From Cytophagales bacterium (GTDB taxonomy: Bacteria; Bacteroidota; Bacteroidia; Cytophagales; Spirosomataceae), in the NCBI GenBank assembly GCA_013298025.1, contig JAAFJE010000010.1, positions 141,684 through 205,683 on the forward strand: 64,000 nucleotides of DNA, given 5' to 3'. Under the pieces are notes generated by a model that was not told the origin of the DNA, did not search any database, and saw nothing but the letters and a program-made list of their open reading frames with translations. Positions 1 to 8,624 of the stretch are shown here, one piece after another. The position numbers and the translations under genes are program-made. Each line of letters starts with the position of its first letter. Within the stretch, counting starts at the first letter, position 1.

Positions 1-2
1 GG

Positions 3-68
3 CAAGATTACAAAGAAAAAAAGCGAGAAAAAGGCTTGTTATGTGGCTTTAATCGACATTTAATATAG
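3..68 (+). CDS. Possible 3' end of a gene entering from the left
   Basis: An open frame runs from the window edge to a TAG at 66-68 and encodes a lysine-rich tail ending GFNRHLI. A second frame is also open to a TAA at 61-63, so the true frame cannot be decided. No family can be recognised from so few residues. It lies on the same strand as the phosphonate genes and could belong to the same operon. Confidence 0.25.
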   Translation, partial: QDYKEKKREKGLLCGFNRHLI

Positions 69-86
69 GCTTAAAAATAGGCTGTT

Positions 87-94
87 TACCTTTG
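87..94 (+). promoter_or_regulatory. Candidate Bacteroidota -7 element
   Basis: TACCTTTG fits the Bacteroidota -7 consensus TAnnTTTG and lies 32 nt before the phosphonatase-like gene. No convincing -33 TTTG is visible at the usual 19-21 nt spacing. Confidence 0.35.
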
Positions 95-125
95 TTGCCA
101 TTAACAGGCACACAACAACTATTAC

Positions 126-836
126 ATGATGCGTTCGATTGAATTAGTGGTATTTGATATGGCTGGCACAACGGTACAAGACCAGCACGAGGTAGAAATA
201 TGTTTTTTACAGGCAGCCCAACAAACAGGCTTGGCGGTTACGCCCGAACGGGTATTGGCTTTGCAAGGCTATGCCAAACGCTATGTTTTTGATTTGCTTT
301 GGCACGAGCAACTCGGCGAAACAGCCGACGTACAAGCCAAAGTAGATAAGTCGTACCAAACTTTTTGCCATATTCTCGAAAATCACTACCGCCAAAACCC
401 CGTTTTACCTACCGAAGGGTGTTTAGAGATATTTGCTTTTTTACGAGAACAAAACATCAAAATTGCCCTTACCACAGGCTTTTATCGCAAGGTAGCCGAT
501 ATTATTTTGGGTAAATTGGGCTGGTTACAAACGCTCAACGAACAGTACGTTGGCGACGGCACGGGTATTATAGATGCCTCTATTACGCCCGACGTTGTAC
601 CACAAGGCCGCCCCGAACCCTACATGATTCAATATGCCATGCAGTTGTTTGGTATCGACGATGCCCAAAGGGTCATCAATGTGGGCGATACCCCTGCCGA
701 CCTGATTTCAGGCTTGCGGGCTGGGGTTAAGTATTCGTTGGGTGTGACCAACGGTACGCATACCGAAAACCAGTTGAACCTCTACCAAAACGATGGCTTG
801 ATACCCAATATCGCTGCTTTGAAGAACTATATTTAA
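126..836 (+). CDS. Phosphonatase-like HAD-superfamily hydrolase
   Basis: A 236-residue HAD-fold hydrolase resembling PhnX (phosphonoacetaldehyde hydrolase) and the PhnX-like family TIGR03351. Motif I is FDMAGTT near residues 10-16, where the first Asp is the nucleophile. ALTTGF near 114-119 fits motif II, and the NVGDTPAD region near 188 gives the Mg-binding acidic motif. PhnX enzymes form a Schiff base through a cap-domain Lys; I cannot assign that Lys here. The gene is followed after 19 bp by an FAD oxidoreductase of the family that habitually sits beside TIGR03351, so the pair probably degrades an aminoethylphosphonate-related compound in the cytosol. The first of two adjacent Met codons (126 and 129) is given; either is possible. 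The exact substrate is inferred. Confidence 0.8.
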   Translation: MMRSIELVVFDMAGTTVQDQHEVEICFLQAAQQTGLAVTPERVLALQGYAKRYVFDLLWHEQLGETADVQAKVDKSYQTFCHILENHYRQNPVLPTEGCLEIFAFLREQNIKIALTTGFYRKVADIILGKLGWLQTLNEQYVGDGTGIIDASITPDVVPQGRPEPYMIQYAMQLFGIDDAQRVINVGDTPADLISGLRAGVKYSLGVTNGTHTENQLNLYQNDGLIPNIAALKNYI

Positions 837-855
837 AGACACCCAATAATCACGC

Positions 856-2007
856 ATGACAAAATATGATTTAATTGTAATTGGTGCTGGAAATGTAGGC
901 ACATTCCATGCGTATCATGCTTTGCAAGCAGGCAAGAAGGTCTTGATGCTCGAAAAAGATGCCATGCCCGTAGAAGCTACCGTGCGAAACTTTGGACAAG
1001 TAGTGCCTTCGGGACAAGCCCTCGACACGTGGTTTGAATATGGCAGAACGGCACTTTCTATTTACGAAAGCATTCAACAAAACGTTGACATCACCGCCCG
1101 ACAAAACGGCTCGTATTACATCGCTTCCGACGACGACGAAGTACAATTGTTGGAAGAAGCCTTTACGCTGTTCAAAGAGCGAGATTATGCGGCAACCTTG
1201 CTCACAAGCGAGCGTTGCAAAGAACGCCTGCCAGCACTCCAACAAACGTATGGTAAAGCAGGGCTTTTTTTCCCCCAAGAGTTTTCGGTAGAACCCCGTT
1301 CGATGGTCCATCGGGTACGCAATATGCTTATCCAATACAAAGGCTTGGTGTATCAGAACAATACCACTGTGATTGACTGTAGCATCGACCAAGGCATCGT
1401 AATGGTCACGAGTGCCAAAGGAGAAAAGTTTTTTGCCGAAAAAGTCGCTATCTGCAATGGCAGAGATTTCAAAGCCTTACTACCCGAAATTTTTGACAAC
1501 AGCGGTCTTATCATCAGCAAACTCAACATGATGGCTACCATGCCTATGCCACAAGTGGCATTGAAAGGCAATATTTTATCGGGACTCAGCATCAGGCGTT
1601 ACGACAGCTTTAAATCTTGCCCCTCCTACCCTAGCCTTACAACACCTGCTTGGCAAGCACCGTATCAGCAATGGGGCATTCATATTTTATTCAAGCAAGC
1701 CCTTGATGGCAGCATCATCATTGGCGATTCGCATGAGTATGCCTCGGTACAAGCAGCCACCGAGCTAGATTTTAGCATTGATATGCGTATCAATCAGTTG
1801 ATTTTGCAAGAAGCCCAACGCATGATACAATTGCCCTCTTGGGAAATACAACAATACTGGGCAGGCTACTATTCCCAAACCACCGATGGCGGTGTGTATG
1901 AGTACCAAATAGCCGATAAAATATTTATTGCTACGGGCATCGGAGGCAAGGGCATGACCACCGCACCGGGCTATACCCAAAAACGGGTACATGAAATTTT
2001 TGCCTAG
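856..2007 (+). CDS. FAD-dependent oxidoreductase of a phosphonate module (TIGR03364-like)
   Basis: A 383-residue D-amino-acid-oxidase/glycine-oxidase-type flavoprotein. The N terminus has the Rossmann dinucleotide motif GAGNVGTFHA (about residues 11-20), then EKDAMP, and a C-terminal ATGIGGKGMT loop closes the FAD site. The family is known for synteny with PhnX-like hydrolases and is thought to oxidatively deaminate an aminophosphonate, giving the phosphono-aldehyde the hydrolase then cleaves. This neighbourhood fits: same strand and a 19-bp gap. No phosphonate transporter or PhnW-type transaminase is in view, so the uptake route is unknown. Substrate identity is inferred from family context, not from residues seen here. 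Confidence 0.8.
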   Translation: MTKYDLIVIGAGNVGTFHAYHALQAGKKVLMLEKDAMPVEATVRNFGQVVPSGQALDTWFEYGRTALSIYESIQQNVDITARQNGSYYIASDDDEVQLLEEAFTLFKERDYAATLLTSERCKERLPALQQTYGKAGLFFPQEFSVEPRSMVHRVRNMLIQYKGLVYQNNTTVIDCSIDQGIVMVTSAKGEKFFAEKVAICNGRDFKALLPEIFDNSGLIISKLNMMATMPMPQVALKGNILSGLSIRRYDSFKSCPSYPSLTTPAWQAPYQQWGIHILFKQALDGSIIIGDSHEYASVQAATELDFSIDMRINQLILQEAQRMIQLPSWEIQQYWAGYYSQTTDGGVYEYQIADKIFIATGIGGKGMTTAPGYTQKRVHEIFA

Positions 2008-2072
2008 CTACGTACCCAAGTTCCGTTAGCAACGCAAGCCCTGCAATATGGGAAGTGTCTTTTCTATGCTCA

Positions 2073-2110
2073 AACCCCATCGGCGTGGTATATTCCAGTC
2101 CGATGGGGTT
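2073..2110 (+). terminator. Hairpin after the phosphonate pair
   Basis: An 11-bp perfect stem (AACCCCATCGG with CCGATGGGGTT) and a 16-nt loop lie 66 bp after the oxidoreductase stop. There is no clear T-run behind it, so it may be a weak terminator or an mRNA end-stabilising stem. Confidence 0.45.
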
Positions 2111-2189
2111 ACGCCTTTCTATGGCTATACCGATTACAAAAATGTCGCTTCTATGAAGCTACTTTTTATTCCAAATGATGGTTATTTTT

Positions 2190-2197
2190 TATATTTG
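2190..2197 (+). promoter_or_regulatory. Candidate -7 element of the cmr operon
   Basis: TATATTTG matches TAnnTTTG and sits 44 nt before the cmr1 start in an AT-rich stretch. No clear TTTG -33 box is seen. Confidence 0.45.
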
Positions 2198-2241
2198 GTA
2201 AAATAGTGCTACATTCAACATAACATATACTTTTAGACACG

Positions 2242-3120
2242 ATGCAAACCATAACCTTTACTTGCGAAGTAATTACGCCGATGTTTCTGGCAGGAGCAGA
2301 TGGCACAACCCCAGAACTCCGCCCTGCCTCTATCAAGGGAGCTTTACGCTTTTGGTGGCGAGCGATGAATGGGCATTTATCAACTGATGATATGCGAAAG
2401 CTTGAAGGAGAGATATTTGGGAGTACTCAACAAAGGAGCAGTGTAATAATTAGAATTGAACAGGACTTGGAAAAAACTTCAAAAGAATCTCTATTACCAC
2501 ACAGAGGAGATTCTTCAACTCCTTGTTTTCCCAAATCTGACGAAAGTTTTATTGTGAAGTTCTCTCTAACCAAAATTGAAAATGATTTCACGTTAGAATC
2601 AATTAAAGCCCTTTTTATACTGACATCCATTTTAGGCGGCTTAGGTAAAAGAAGTAGAAGAGGTTTTGGTTCTTTTAGAATAACTAATATAAATAATCAA
2701 GCCTATTCAGAAGAGCAAAAGATAGAAAATGTATTGCCTTATATGAACGCACTTGTTGTGAAAAATTCAGCTAATGAAGATAAGTTTAAAATTGATATGA
2801 ACAGAATCCTACTAAATGGTAAAAGTTCATACAAGGATTTAGGCGAATTTCCTTATGTGACAGAAATTAAGATAGGAACACAGGTTAAAACAGTATCAGA
2901 AATAGGAAATTCCACTCATAAGGTAATGTCAAGTGATGCTTTTCTTTATAAAAGTACTGTCGGTTCTGGAAATCCTCGCTTTGCATCTCCTATTTACATT
3001 TCTATATTAAAAGATAATTTGCCAATTATTACAACACTTAAAACAGTATCACATGGTGATAAAAAATGGAGTTTACAAACAGATTTAAAAAAACAGATTT
3101 TAAAAAACGAAATTTTATGA
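2242..3120 (+). CDS. cmr1: Type III-B CRISPR RAMP protein Cmr1
   Basis: A 292-residue RAMP (RRM-fold) subunit that sits at the target-3' end of the Cmr ribonucleoprotein complex. Typical Cmr1 signatures are the N-terminal beta strand followed by TPMFLAGAD, the RPASIKGALRFWWRA block (about residues 28-42), and the glycine-rich loop GLGKRSRRGFG (about 133-143). It is short for the family but has both landmark regions. It opens a seven-gene operon. Its stop overlaps the cas10 start as ATGA, which implies translational coupling. Codon use is AT-rich, unlike the phosphonate genes upstream, which suggests transfer. Confidence 0.93.
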   Translation: MQTITFTCEVITPMFLAGADGTTPELRPASIKGALRFWWRAMNGHLSTDDMRKLEGEIFGSTQQRSSVIIRIEQDLEKTSKESLLPHRGDSSTPCFPKSDESFIVKFSLTKIENDFTLESIKALFILTSILGGLGKRSRRGFGSFRITNINNQAYSEEQKIENVLPYMNALVVKNSANEDKFKIDMNRILLNGKSSYKDLGEFPYVTEIKIGTQVKTVSEIGNSTHKVMSSDAFLYKSTVGSGNPRFASPIYISILKDNLPIITTLKTVSHGDKKWSLQTDLKKQILKNEIL

Positions 3121-4832
3121 GCAATAACAAAACATATCTATTCCTACTAACCATTGGCCCCGTACAATCGTTTATTGCTCAGGCAAGGAAAACGCAAGAT
3201 TTGTATGCAGGGAGTCAGTTACTATCTGATTTAATTGGTTTTGCAATGAACCAAACCCAAGAATCGGGCGAAATTATATTCCCATTTTTAGACGCAAAAT
3301 CGAAACCCAACAGATTTGTAGCCAAAATTACTTGTCAAGATGTTAAGGTATTCGGCAATAATTTACAAGTCAAAGTAAAAGAGGAACTAAATCGAATAGC
3401 TAAAGATGCTTTGGGAAAATGGTTTGAAGTAGCAAGTTATCAGATAGACGATTTCTTAGAAACGTACTGGACTGCCATTATTTATGACGAAAATAAAAAG
3501 TATAACGAACAGTATAAAGAACTTGAACGAACACTTGGAGGAATAAAAAACTATAGAGTTTTTAAACAACTTTCATTGCCCGAACAAGGACGAAAATGTT
3601 CTGTAAATGGCTTCTATGATGCTTTATTTTATAGGAAATTAGATAGAGAAACACAACAAGATATTACCTTTTTGAGAGAACAAAGACATCTCAATAATAA
3701 TGCAATTATTGTTGATAATGATACAATGGTCGGTTTAGGTATAATCCAAAAAGGAGAAGGCATTTGTGGCTTAACGCTTCTAAAAAGAAGATATAAAGAA
3801 AACGCATACACATTTCCTTCAACTGCCAATATAGCACTGTTACATATACTTAATAATCCCGTTGTCAAAGACAGTGGAACACTTACGCCTTTATTAATTT
3901 GTGATGGTGCAAGCGAGAATACAATTGATAATTTTAATGGACAGTTGCTGTTTAGTGAAAATATTAATAGTGAATATTTTAAGAAACAGGACATCAAATG
4001 TAGAGAAGACGCATTCAGCGATTGTTTTGAGAGTTTTAAAAAAGTAGTCGAACAAGAGAATTTGAAATTTCTTAAATATTATGCTGTGATTGTATTTGAT
4101 GCGGATGATATGGGTAAAAAACTGTCTGCCTGCGATTCAATTGAAAAACACAAAGAGTTATCACGCAAGTTGTCTGAGTATGCAAAATGTGCAAGAGAAT
4201 ATATTGATGAAGGGCGAGGAAAAACAATTTATGCAGGTGGTGACGACTTTATGGGGCTTCTTAACTTGACAACTTTATTTGAATCAATCCAAAAGTTAAG
4301 AGAAACGTTTGAAGAACAATTTCAGGCAGAACAGCTAACATTTTCAGCAGGGATAGCTATTGCTCATTACAAAGCACCACTTGGCGAAGTGTTGAACTAT
4401 GCAAGAAAAATGGAGCATAAAGCCAAAGAACAAGATGGGAAAAACGCATTTGGAATTGCTGTTATGAAACAATCAGGAGAAATTCATGAAACTATTTTAC
4501 CTTGGGTAAACTCATTGAAGGAATACCGATGGTATCCTTCAATATTGAAACTGATACAAGAAAGTTTGAAAGATAAGATTAGTCCTAGTTTTATCAAAAC
4601 ACTAAATGAAGAAATTAGCATTTGGGACAATAAATCATCTGATTTCGCAGAAATAACTTCACACGAAATAGTAAGACTTTTGTCGAGAGCTAATAAGTTT
4701 GCTGATAAAAAGTTATTAGAAACAATTGCAGAGGATATTCTATCACTCTACAATGACTCAAACTTTAAGGATAAGACAGACTATTTTACAAATGCTTTAA
4801 ACATTGCAGACTTCATTAATAGAAAATTCTAA
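3117..4832 (+). CDS. cas10: Cas10/Cmr2, HD-less with intact GGDD
   Basis: The large subunit of the type III-B effector, 571 residues from the ATG at 3117, which overlaps the cmr1 stop by 4 nt; an upstream in-frame ATG inside cmr1 is not preferred. The protein begins directly with the palm-1 region (TIGPVQSFIAQARKTQDLY, about residues 12-30), which in longer Cmr2 proteins follows an N-terminal HD nuclease domain, so no HD domain is present. A VFDADDMGK motif lies near 327-334, and the cyclase palm carries AGGDD at about 373-377. Expected activity is therefore cyclic oligoadenylate synthesis on target RNA binding, without Cas10 DNase activity. That fits the CARF nuclease encoded two genes downstream. 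Confidence 0.93.
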   Translation: MSNNKTYLFLLTIGPVQSFIAQARKTQDLYAGSQLLSDLIGFAMNQTQESGEIIFPFLDAKSKPNRFVAKITCQDVKVFGNNLQVKVKEELNRIAKDALGKWFEVASYQIDDFLETYWTAIIYDENKKYNEQYKELERTLGGIKNYRVFKQLSLPEQGRKCSVNGFYDALFYRKLDRETQQDITFLREQRHLNNNAIIVDNDTMVGLGIIQKGEGICGLTLLKRRYKENAYTFPSTANIALLHILNNPVVKDSGTLTPLLICDGASENTIDNFNGQLLFSENINSEYFKKQDIKCREDAFSDCFESFKKVVEQENLKFLKYYAVIVFDADDMGKKLSACDSIEKHKELSRKLSEYAKCAREYIDEGRGKTIYAGGDDFMGLLNLTTLFESIQKLRETFEEQFQAEQLTFSAGIAIAHYKAPLGEVLNYARKMEHKAKEQDGKNAFGIAVMKQSGEIHETILPWVNSLKEYRWYPSILKLIQESLKDKISPSFIKTLNEEISIWDNKSSDFAEITSHEIVRLLSRANKFADKKLLETIAEDILSLYNDSNFKDKTDYFTNALNIADFINRKF

Positions 4833-4834
4833 CT

Positions 4835-5929
4835 ATGCAAACAATTCATATACAAGCATCTGATACTCTTTTTTTTAGAGATGCAAAGCCTTTTGAACTA
4901 TCAGAAGAGTCATGGGCGAGTAGTATGTTCCCTAATATATCACCAAGCACATTTTTAGGTGCAATTAGAACGGCATTTGGTACACAGAATAATTTAGATG
5001 TTACAAAAATTAAAGATAGCACATTAGAAGCTACTATTAAAAATTTTGGTATCACTGTCGGAAATGAATTATCTGGTGAAATATATCCAACATTTGCTAT
5101 GCCTCGTGACTTGATTGGAAATGGAGGCAAAACGAAAGGGTTACAAATAGTTGACAATACATTCTCAAGTAACCCTTTTAAAAAAGTTTTACTCAATGAT
5201 ACATCTGAGAAGTCGGAAGATTTAGAAGATTTTAGAATGTCTTTAGAAGATTTTCAGGCATACTTAAATGGAACAAAAGTTTTTTCTTATGATAAAAATA
5301 AAACCCTATTTCATTTAGATGATTTTTGTGTAATCGAGTCTAAAATAGGCATCGGTAGAGATAAGTCTAAAAATGTAACAAGAGAAAGTGCTTTATATAG
5401 AGCAGGAATGAATAGAATGGAAGGTAAAAAAGGGAAACTGCATTTTTTTGCTACATTGAATAACATCATTTTAGAAAAAGAAGGTATATTAAAACTCGGA
5501 GGTGAAAATAAAACAGCTCTTTATCAAGAAGGAATTTTAGTAGATGTAGATTGTCCAACGGTTGATAATAATACATTTTTATTTAAACTCTATCTTTTCA
5601 CTCCTGCTATTTTTCAAAACGGTTCAATACCTGACTTTATTAATTCTCAGTCTTGTGAAGGAGAGATAAATGGTATAGAAGTACAGCTTTTAACTTCTGC
5701 TATTGGTCGTTTTATACCTTACGGAGGTTTTGATTTAGACAAGAATTGTCCAAAAGCCTTGTATAAAGCTGTCCCCGCTGGAAGTGTTTACTATTTTGCC
5801 TTGAAGAATAAAAATCAACCTCAAAAGCAAATAGAACAGTTAATTCACTTTTTTAATACCGAGAAAAACTCTATTAGTACTGAGAGGAAAAATGAAGGTT
5901 TTGGAATCGTGTACGTAGCAAACATTTAA
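4835..5929 (+). CDS. cmr3: Type III-B CRISPR protein Cmr3
   Basis: A 364-residue RAMP subunit of the Cas5 type that binds the crRNA 5' tag and contacts Cas10. Diagnostic features are the N-terminal LFFRDAKPFE motif (about residues 13-22), SPSTFLGAIRTAFG (about 36-49), and the C-terminal GFGIVYVA glycine loop. It starts 2 bp after the cas10 stop. The family is normally adjacent to Cmr2, as here. The gene shares the AT-rich composition of the operon. Confidence 0.93.
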   Translation: MQTIHIQASDTLFFRDAKPFELSEESWASSMFPNISPSTFLGAIRTAFGTQNNLDVTKIKDSTLEATIKNFGITVGNELSGEIYPTFAMPRDLIGNGGKTKGLQIVDNTFSSNPFKKVLLNDTSEKSEDLEDFRMSLEDFQAYLNGTKVFSYDKNKTLFHLDDFCVIESKIGIGRDKSKNVTRESALYRAGMNRMEGKKGKLHFFATLNNIILEKEGILKLGGENKTALYQEGILVDVDCPTVDNNTFLFKLYLFTPAIFQNGSIPDFINSQSCEGEINGIEVQLLTSAIGRFIPYGGFDLDKNCPKALYKAVPAGSVYYFALKNKNQPQKQIEQLIHFFNTEKNSISTERKNEGFGIVYVANI

Positions 5930-5936
5930 AGTAGAT

Positions 5937-7268
5937 ATGAAAAAGACGATTATAGTCACAGTAGGAACATCTCTTTGTGAAAACAATGAAGTAAATGCAA
6001 CAGGGCTTAAAGGATGTTTGTATAATGAAATCCACAAGCATTTAAAGCAGCAGCATTTAACCCGTTGTAAAAAAGACCTTTTATATTTAATTGAAAATAA
6101 ACAAGATAATACCATTTGTGCAGAACTCCAAAGTATTGCCAAAATTAAAGAAAGTAATGTTGATATTGAGATTTACCTCATTTGTACTGATACAATACTA
6201 TCTCCTTTATGTGCCGAATTTATTGCTAAAAGACTGATAAACAACGGCATTTCTGTAAAGTTTGAGTATAATAGCCTCCATATTATTGAAGGTCTTATTG
6301 TTGATGGAGCAAATGCTTCTACAACTTTTGAAGAAAAAGGATTTCCTAATTTAATTCAAATAATAAAGGATATAGAAAAACAGGCAAGTGCGGAAAATCG
6401 CCCAATTCTTAATATTTCAGGAGGTTATAAAGCTTTGATTCCAGTAATGACAATTATGGGGCAACTTTACAACATGGAAATTAACTACATGTACGAGGAT
6501 GCAGAAGAACTTATCAAAATTAATAGTTTACCTATCAATTTTGATTGGAATGAGGGAGAATTCTATTTAGAATACTTGAAAAAGAGTGGGTTAAATGAAA
6601 TTAAACAGTTTTCGGAGAAATTTTCTGAAATATTAGCTACACTTCGTGGTCTGGGTCTTATTCAAAAAGACAAGTATGAATTAACTGTTATTGGGAACTT
6701 GTATAAAGAATATCTTATAGGAATTGATACATCACAGAAAAACAATATTAACGGATACCTAGTAGAACTAAAAGTATATAAGCATTTTATGGAAAATCAT
6801 TCTTTAGATTATATAGAAATTCGACAAGGAAAAAGTTTTTATTGGGATACAAATGAAAAAAGCAAATTCTATGAGCAAGCTCAATTTGATAACGATGATA
6901 CTAAGGAACAAAAAATAGAAATTGATATTTGGCTTAAAACAAATGATAATTTGGAGCTATGGTGTGAAGTAAAGTCACTTTCAGAAACAGGTCTGAAAAA
7001 AGCAAAAAAACAAACATCAGCCAAGTTAGATTTTATCAGGTATACTCAATATGCTTCAATTGAAGAGTTTAGATTAATTGTTTACAAGTTACCTAAAACC
7101 AATATTATGAAATACGAGCGAAAGCTAAATGAAATTAAAATGCTTTTTCAAGATAGTGAAATTCAATTCAAGCTATTTGTAATAGAGCTTCCTGAAAATA
7201 AGAGAGGGCAAATTGAACCTAAAAAAATATTTGAAAACAGTCTTACAATTACTCCATTTGAGCTATAA
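5937..7268 (+). CDS. CARF-domain effector with C-terminal PD-(D/E)XK nuclease
   Basis: A 443-residue protein between cmr3 and cmr4. Residues 1-200 look like a CARF sensor: IIVTVGTSL at 5-13 is the ligand-loop signature of the Csm6/APE2256 branch, and NISGGYKALIPV at 159-170 matches the second CARF motif. Residues about 220-262 look helical, with a possible winged helix (LRGLGLIQKDKYELT). Residues about 272-400 carry restriction-endonuclease-fold landmarks: an acidic helix (E277), EIDIW with D330, and CEVKSL with E344 and K346. No HEPN R-x4-6-H motif was found. The likely role is a cyclic-oligoadenylate-activated nuclease, possibly also cleaving its ligand in the CARF domain. It has the same broad layout as Card1/Can2, but the CARF motif is of the VTVGTS type. 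DNA versus RNA target is unknown. Confidence 0.8.
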   Translation: MKKTIIVTVGTSLCENNEVNATGLKGCLYNEIHKHLKQQHLTRCKKDLLYLIENKQDNTICAELQSIAKIKESNVDIEIYLICTDTILSPLCAEFIAKRLINNGISVKFEYNSLHIIEGLIVDGANASTTFEEKGFPNLIQIIKDIEKQASAENRPILNISGGYKALIPVMTIMGQLYNMEINYMYEDAEELIKINSLPINFDWNEGEFYLEYLKKSGLNEIKQFSEKFSEILATLRGLGLIQKDKYELTVIGNLYKEYLIGIDTSQKNNINGYLVELKVYKHFMENHSLDYIEIRQGKSFYWDTNEKSKFYEQAQFDNDDTKEQKIEIDIWLKTNDNLELWCEVKSLSETGLKKAKKQTSAKLDFIRYTQYASIEEFRLIVYKLPKTNIMKYERKLNEIKMLFQDSEIQFKLFVIELPENKRGQIEPKKIFENSLTITPFEL

Positions 7269-7280
7269 AATCATTCAACT

Positions 7281-8222
7281 ATGTACAAAACATCAGAACC
7301 CCTATTTCTTTTTTGTGAAACACCACTCCATGCTGGTAGTGGTAACGATTTAGGCATTATTGATATGCCCATCCAACGTGAACGCCATACAGGTTTTCCT
7401 AAAATAGAAAGTTCAAGCTTAAAAGGAAGTTTAAGAGAAGCTTTTGAAAGGACAGCTACTAATTTAGTTACACAAGAAAAAATCCATCGTGTATTTGGCT
7501 TTGACAATACCAATGCTGATAAATCTTTAACCACCGAAAACGGTGCTTTTGCTAACAAAAAAGACCAAGATTTTTCAGGTTGTATTGCATTTACTGATGC
7601 CAGAATTTTACTTTTTCCAGTAAAATCTCATACGGGTGTTTTTGCATGGATTACCTGTCCAAGAGTTGTTGGTCGCTTTATTTCCGAAATGAAAGAATAT
7701 TGTAAATTATCTGATGCTGAATTAGCAACACTTCAAGTTAATACAACAGGCTCAGGTTCAAAAGTATGCAAAGAGGGTTCAGTTGGTTTAGAAGAATATA
7801 TTTTTGAAGGAATAACAGAAGAACAAAATGTTACAGCCTTTGGTAAGTGGATAGCAAGAAAGCTTTTCCCTAATCTCAATAATAATTATTGGTCAACCAA
7901 GCTTAAAACCGATATTGTTGTTTTGTCCGATGATGATTTTGCCGATTTTGTACAACATTCTACCGAAGTAATTACGAGAACAAAAATAAATAATGAAACA
8001 GGAACGGTTTCGGATACTGCCTTATTTACAGAGGAATATCTTCCTGCGGAAAGCTTGATGTATTCAATCGTAATGTTTGCACCAGAATTTAAGCTTAATG
8101 GTATGAAAGAAAATGAGGTACAACAATTCTATACAGATACACTTCCTGAGATTTTTCAAATTGGAGGTAATGCTACATTAGGCAAAGGAATTGTAAGAAC
8201 TAAACCTAAAAAACAAGCATAA
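7281..8222 (+). CDS. cmr4: Type III-B CRISPR backbone and RNase subunit Cmr4
   Basis: A 313-residue Cas7-type RAMP that forms the Cmr backbone and cuts target RNA at 6-nt intervals. The N-terminal PLHAGSG and the block IIDMPIQRERHTGFPKIESS (about residues 26-45) are typical. D28 falls where the catalytic Asp of Cmr4 is expected (D26 in Pyrococcus furiosus), so target RNA cleavage should be intact. The C-terminal GGNATLGKGIV is the RAMP glycine-rich loop. It follows the CARF gene by 12 bp in the same operon. Confidence 0.93.
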   Translation: MYKTSEPLFLFCETPLHAGSGNDLGIIDMPIQRERHTGFPKIESSSLKGSLREAFERTATNLVTQEKIHRVFGFDNTNADKSLTTENGAFANKKDQDFSGCIAFTDARILLFPVKSHTGVFAWITCPRVVGRFISEMKEYCKLSDAELATLQVNTTGSGSKVCKEGSVGLEEYIFEGITEEQNVTAFGKWIARKLFPNLNNNYWSTKLKTDIVVLSDDDFADFVQHSTEVITRTKINNETGTVSDTALFTEEYLPAESLMYSIVMFAPEFKLNGMKENEVQQFYTDTLPEIFQIGGNATLGKGIVRTKPKKQA

Positions 8223-8226
8223 TACA

Positions 8227-8622
8227 ATGGCACAAGAAATAAAACGCAAAGCAATTTCTCAGGAAAGAGCAAAATTTGCTTGGTTATATGCCCAAGAAAG
8301 TAAAAATGATAATAAAGTTTCGGAAAAATATAAATCTCATGTTCGAGAGTTTCCTATGCTGGTTTTAACCAATGGTTTGGTTAACGCTGTAGCATTTGCT
8401 TATGAAAAAGGAAATATTGGGAGAAATAGAACTTCTGGTGATATAGGTTGGGAATTGGTTTATAATCATTTAGAGAAATGGCTTAAAGATGACTGTGGTA
8501 TGAACTTGATACAAGCTGATGGTTTGATTCAAGAACTCTTAAAATGTGAACCTAATAGGCTTCGTATGTTAAGTAATGAAACTATTTCTCTTTTCACTTG
8601 GCTAAAACGCTTTGTTTCATAG
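8227..8622 (+). CDS. cmr5: Type III-B CRISPR small subunit Cmr5
   Basis: A 131-residue, mainly helical protein that forms the inner filament of the Cmr complex with Cas10. The start (RAKFAWLYAQE near residues 14-24), the mid-region LVLTNGLVNAVAFAYEK (about 46-62) and the late WLKRFV match Cmr5. It lies 4 bp after cmr4 and 2 bp before cmr6, so all three are surely co-transcribed. Confidence 0.9.
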   Translation: MAQEIKRKAISQERAKFAWLYAQESKNDNKVSEKYKSHVREFPMLVLTNGLVNAVAFAYEKGNIGRNRTSGDIGWELVYNHLEKWLKDDCGMNLIQADGLIQELLKCEPNRLRMLSNETISLFTWLKRFVS

Positions 8623-8624
8623 AT

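Noticed and set aside
871..1392. Long reverse frame inside the FAD oxidoreductase
   Set aside because: A shadow of the real gene; no domain features and unusual amino-acid make-up.
3066..3116. Upstream in-frame ATG for cas10 inside cmr1
   Set aside because: It would add 17 basic residues before the normal start; the ATGA overlap at 3117 is the usual coupling.
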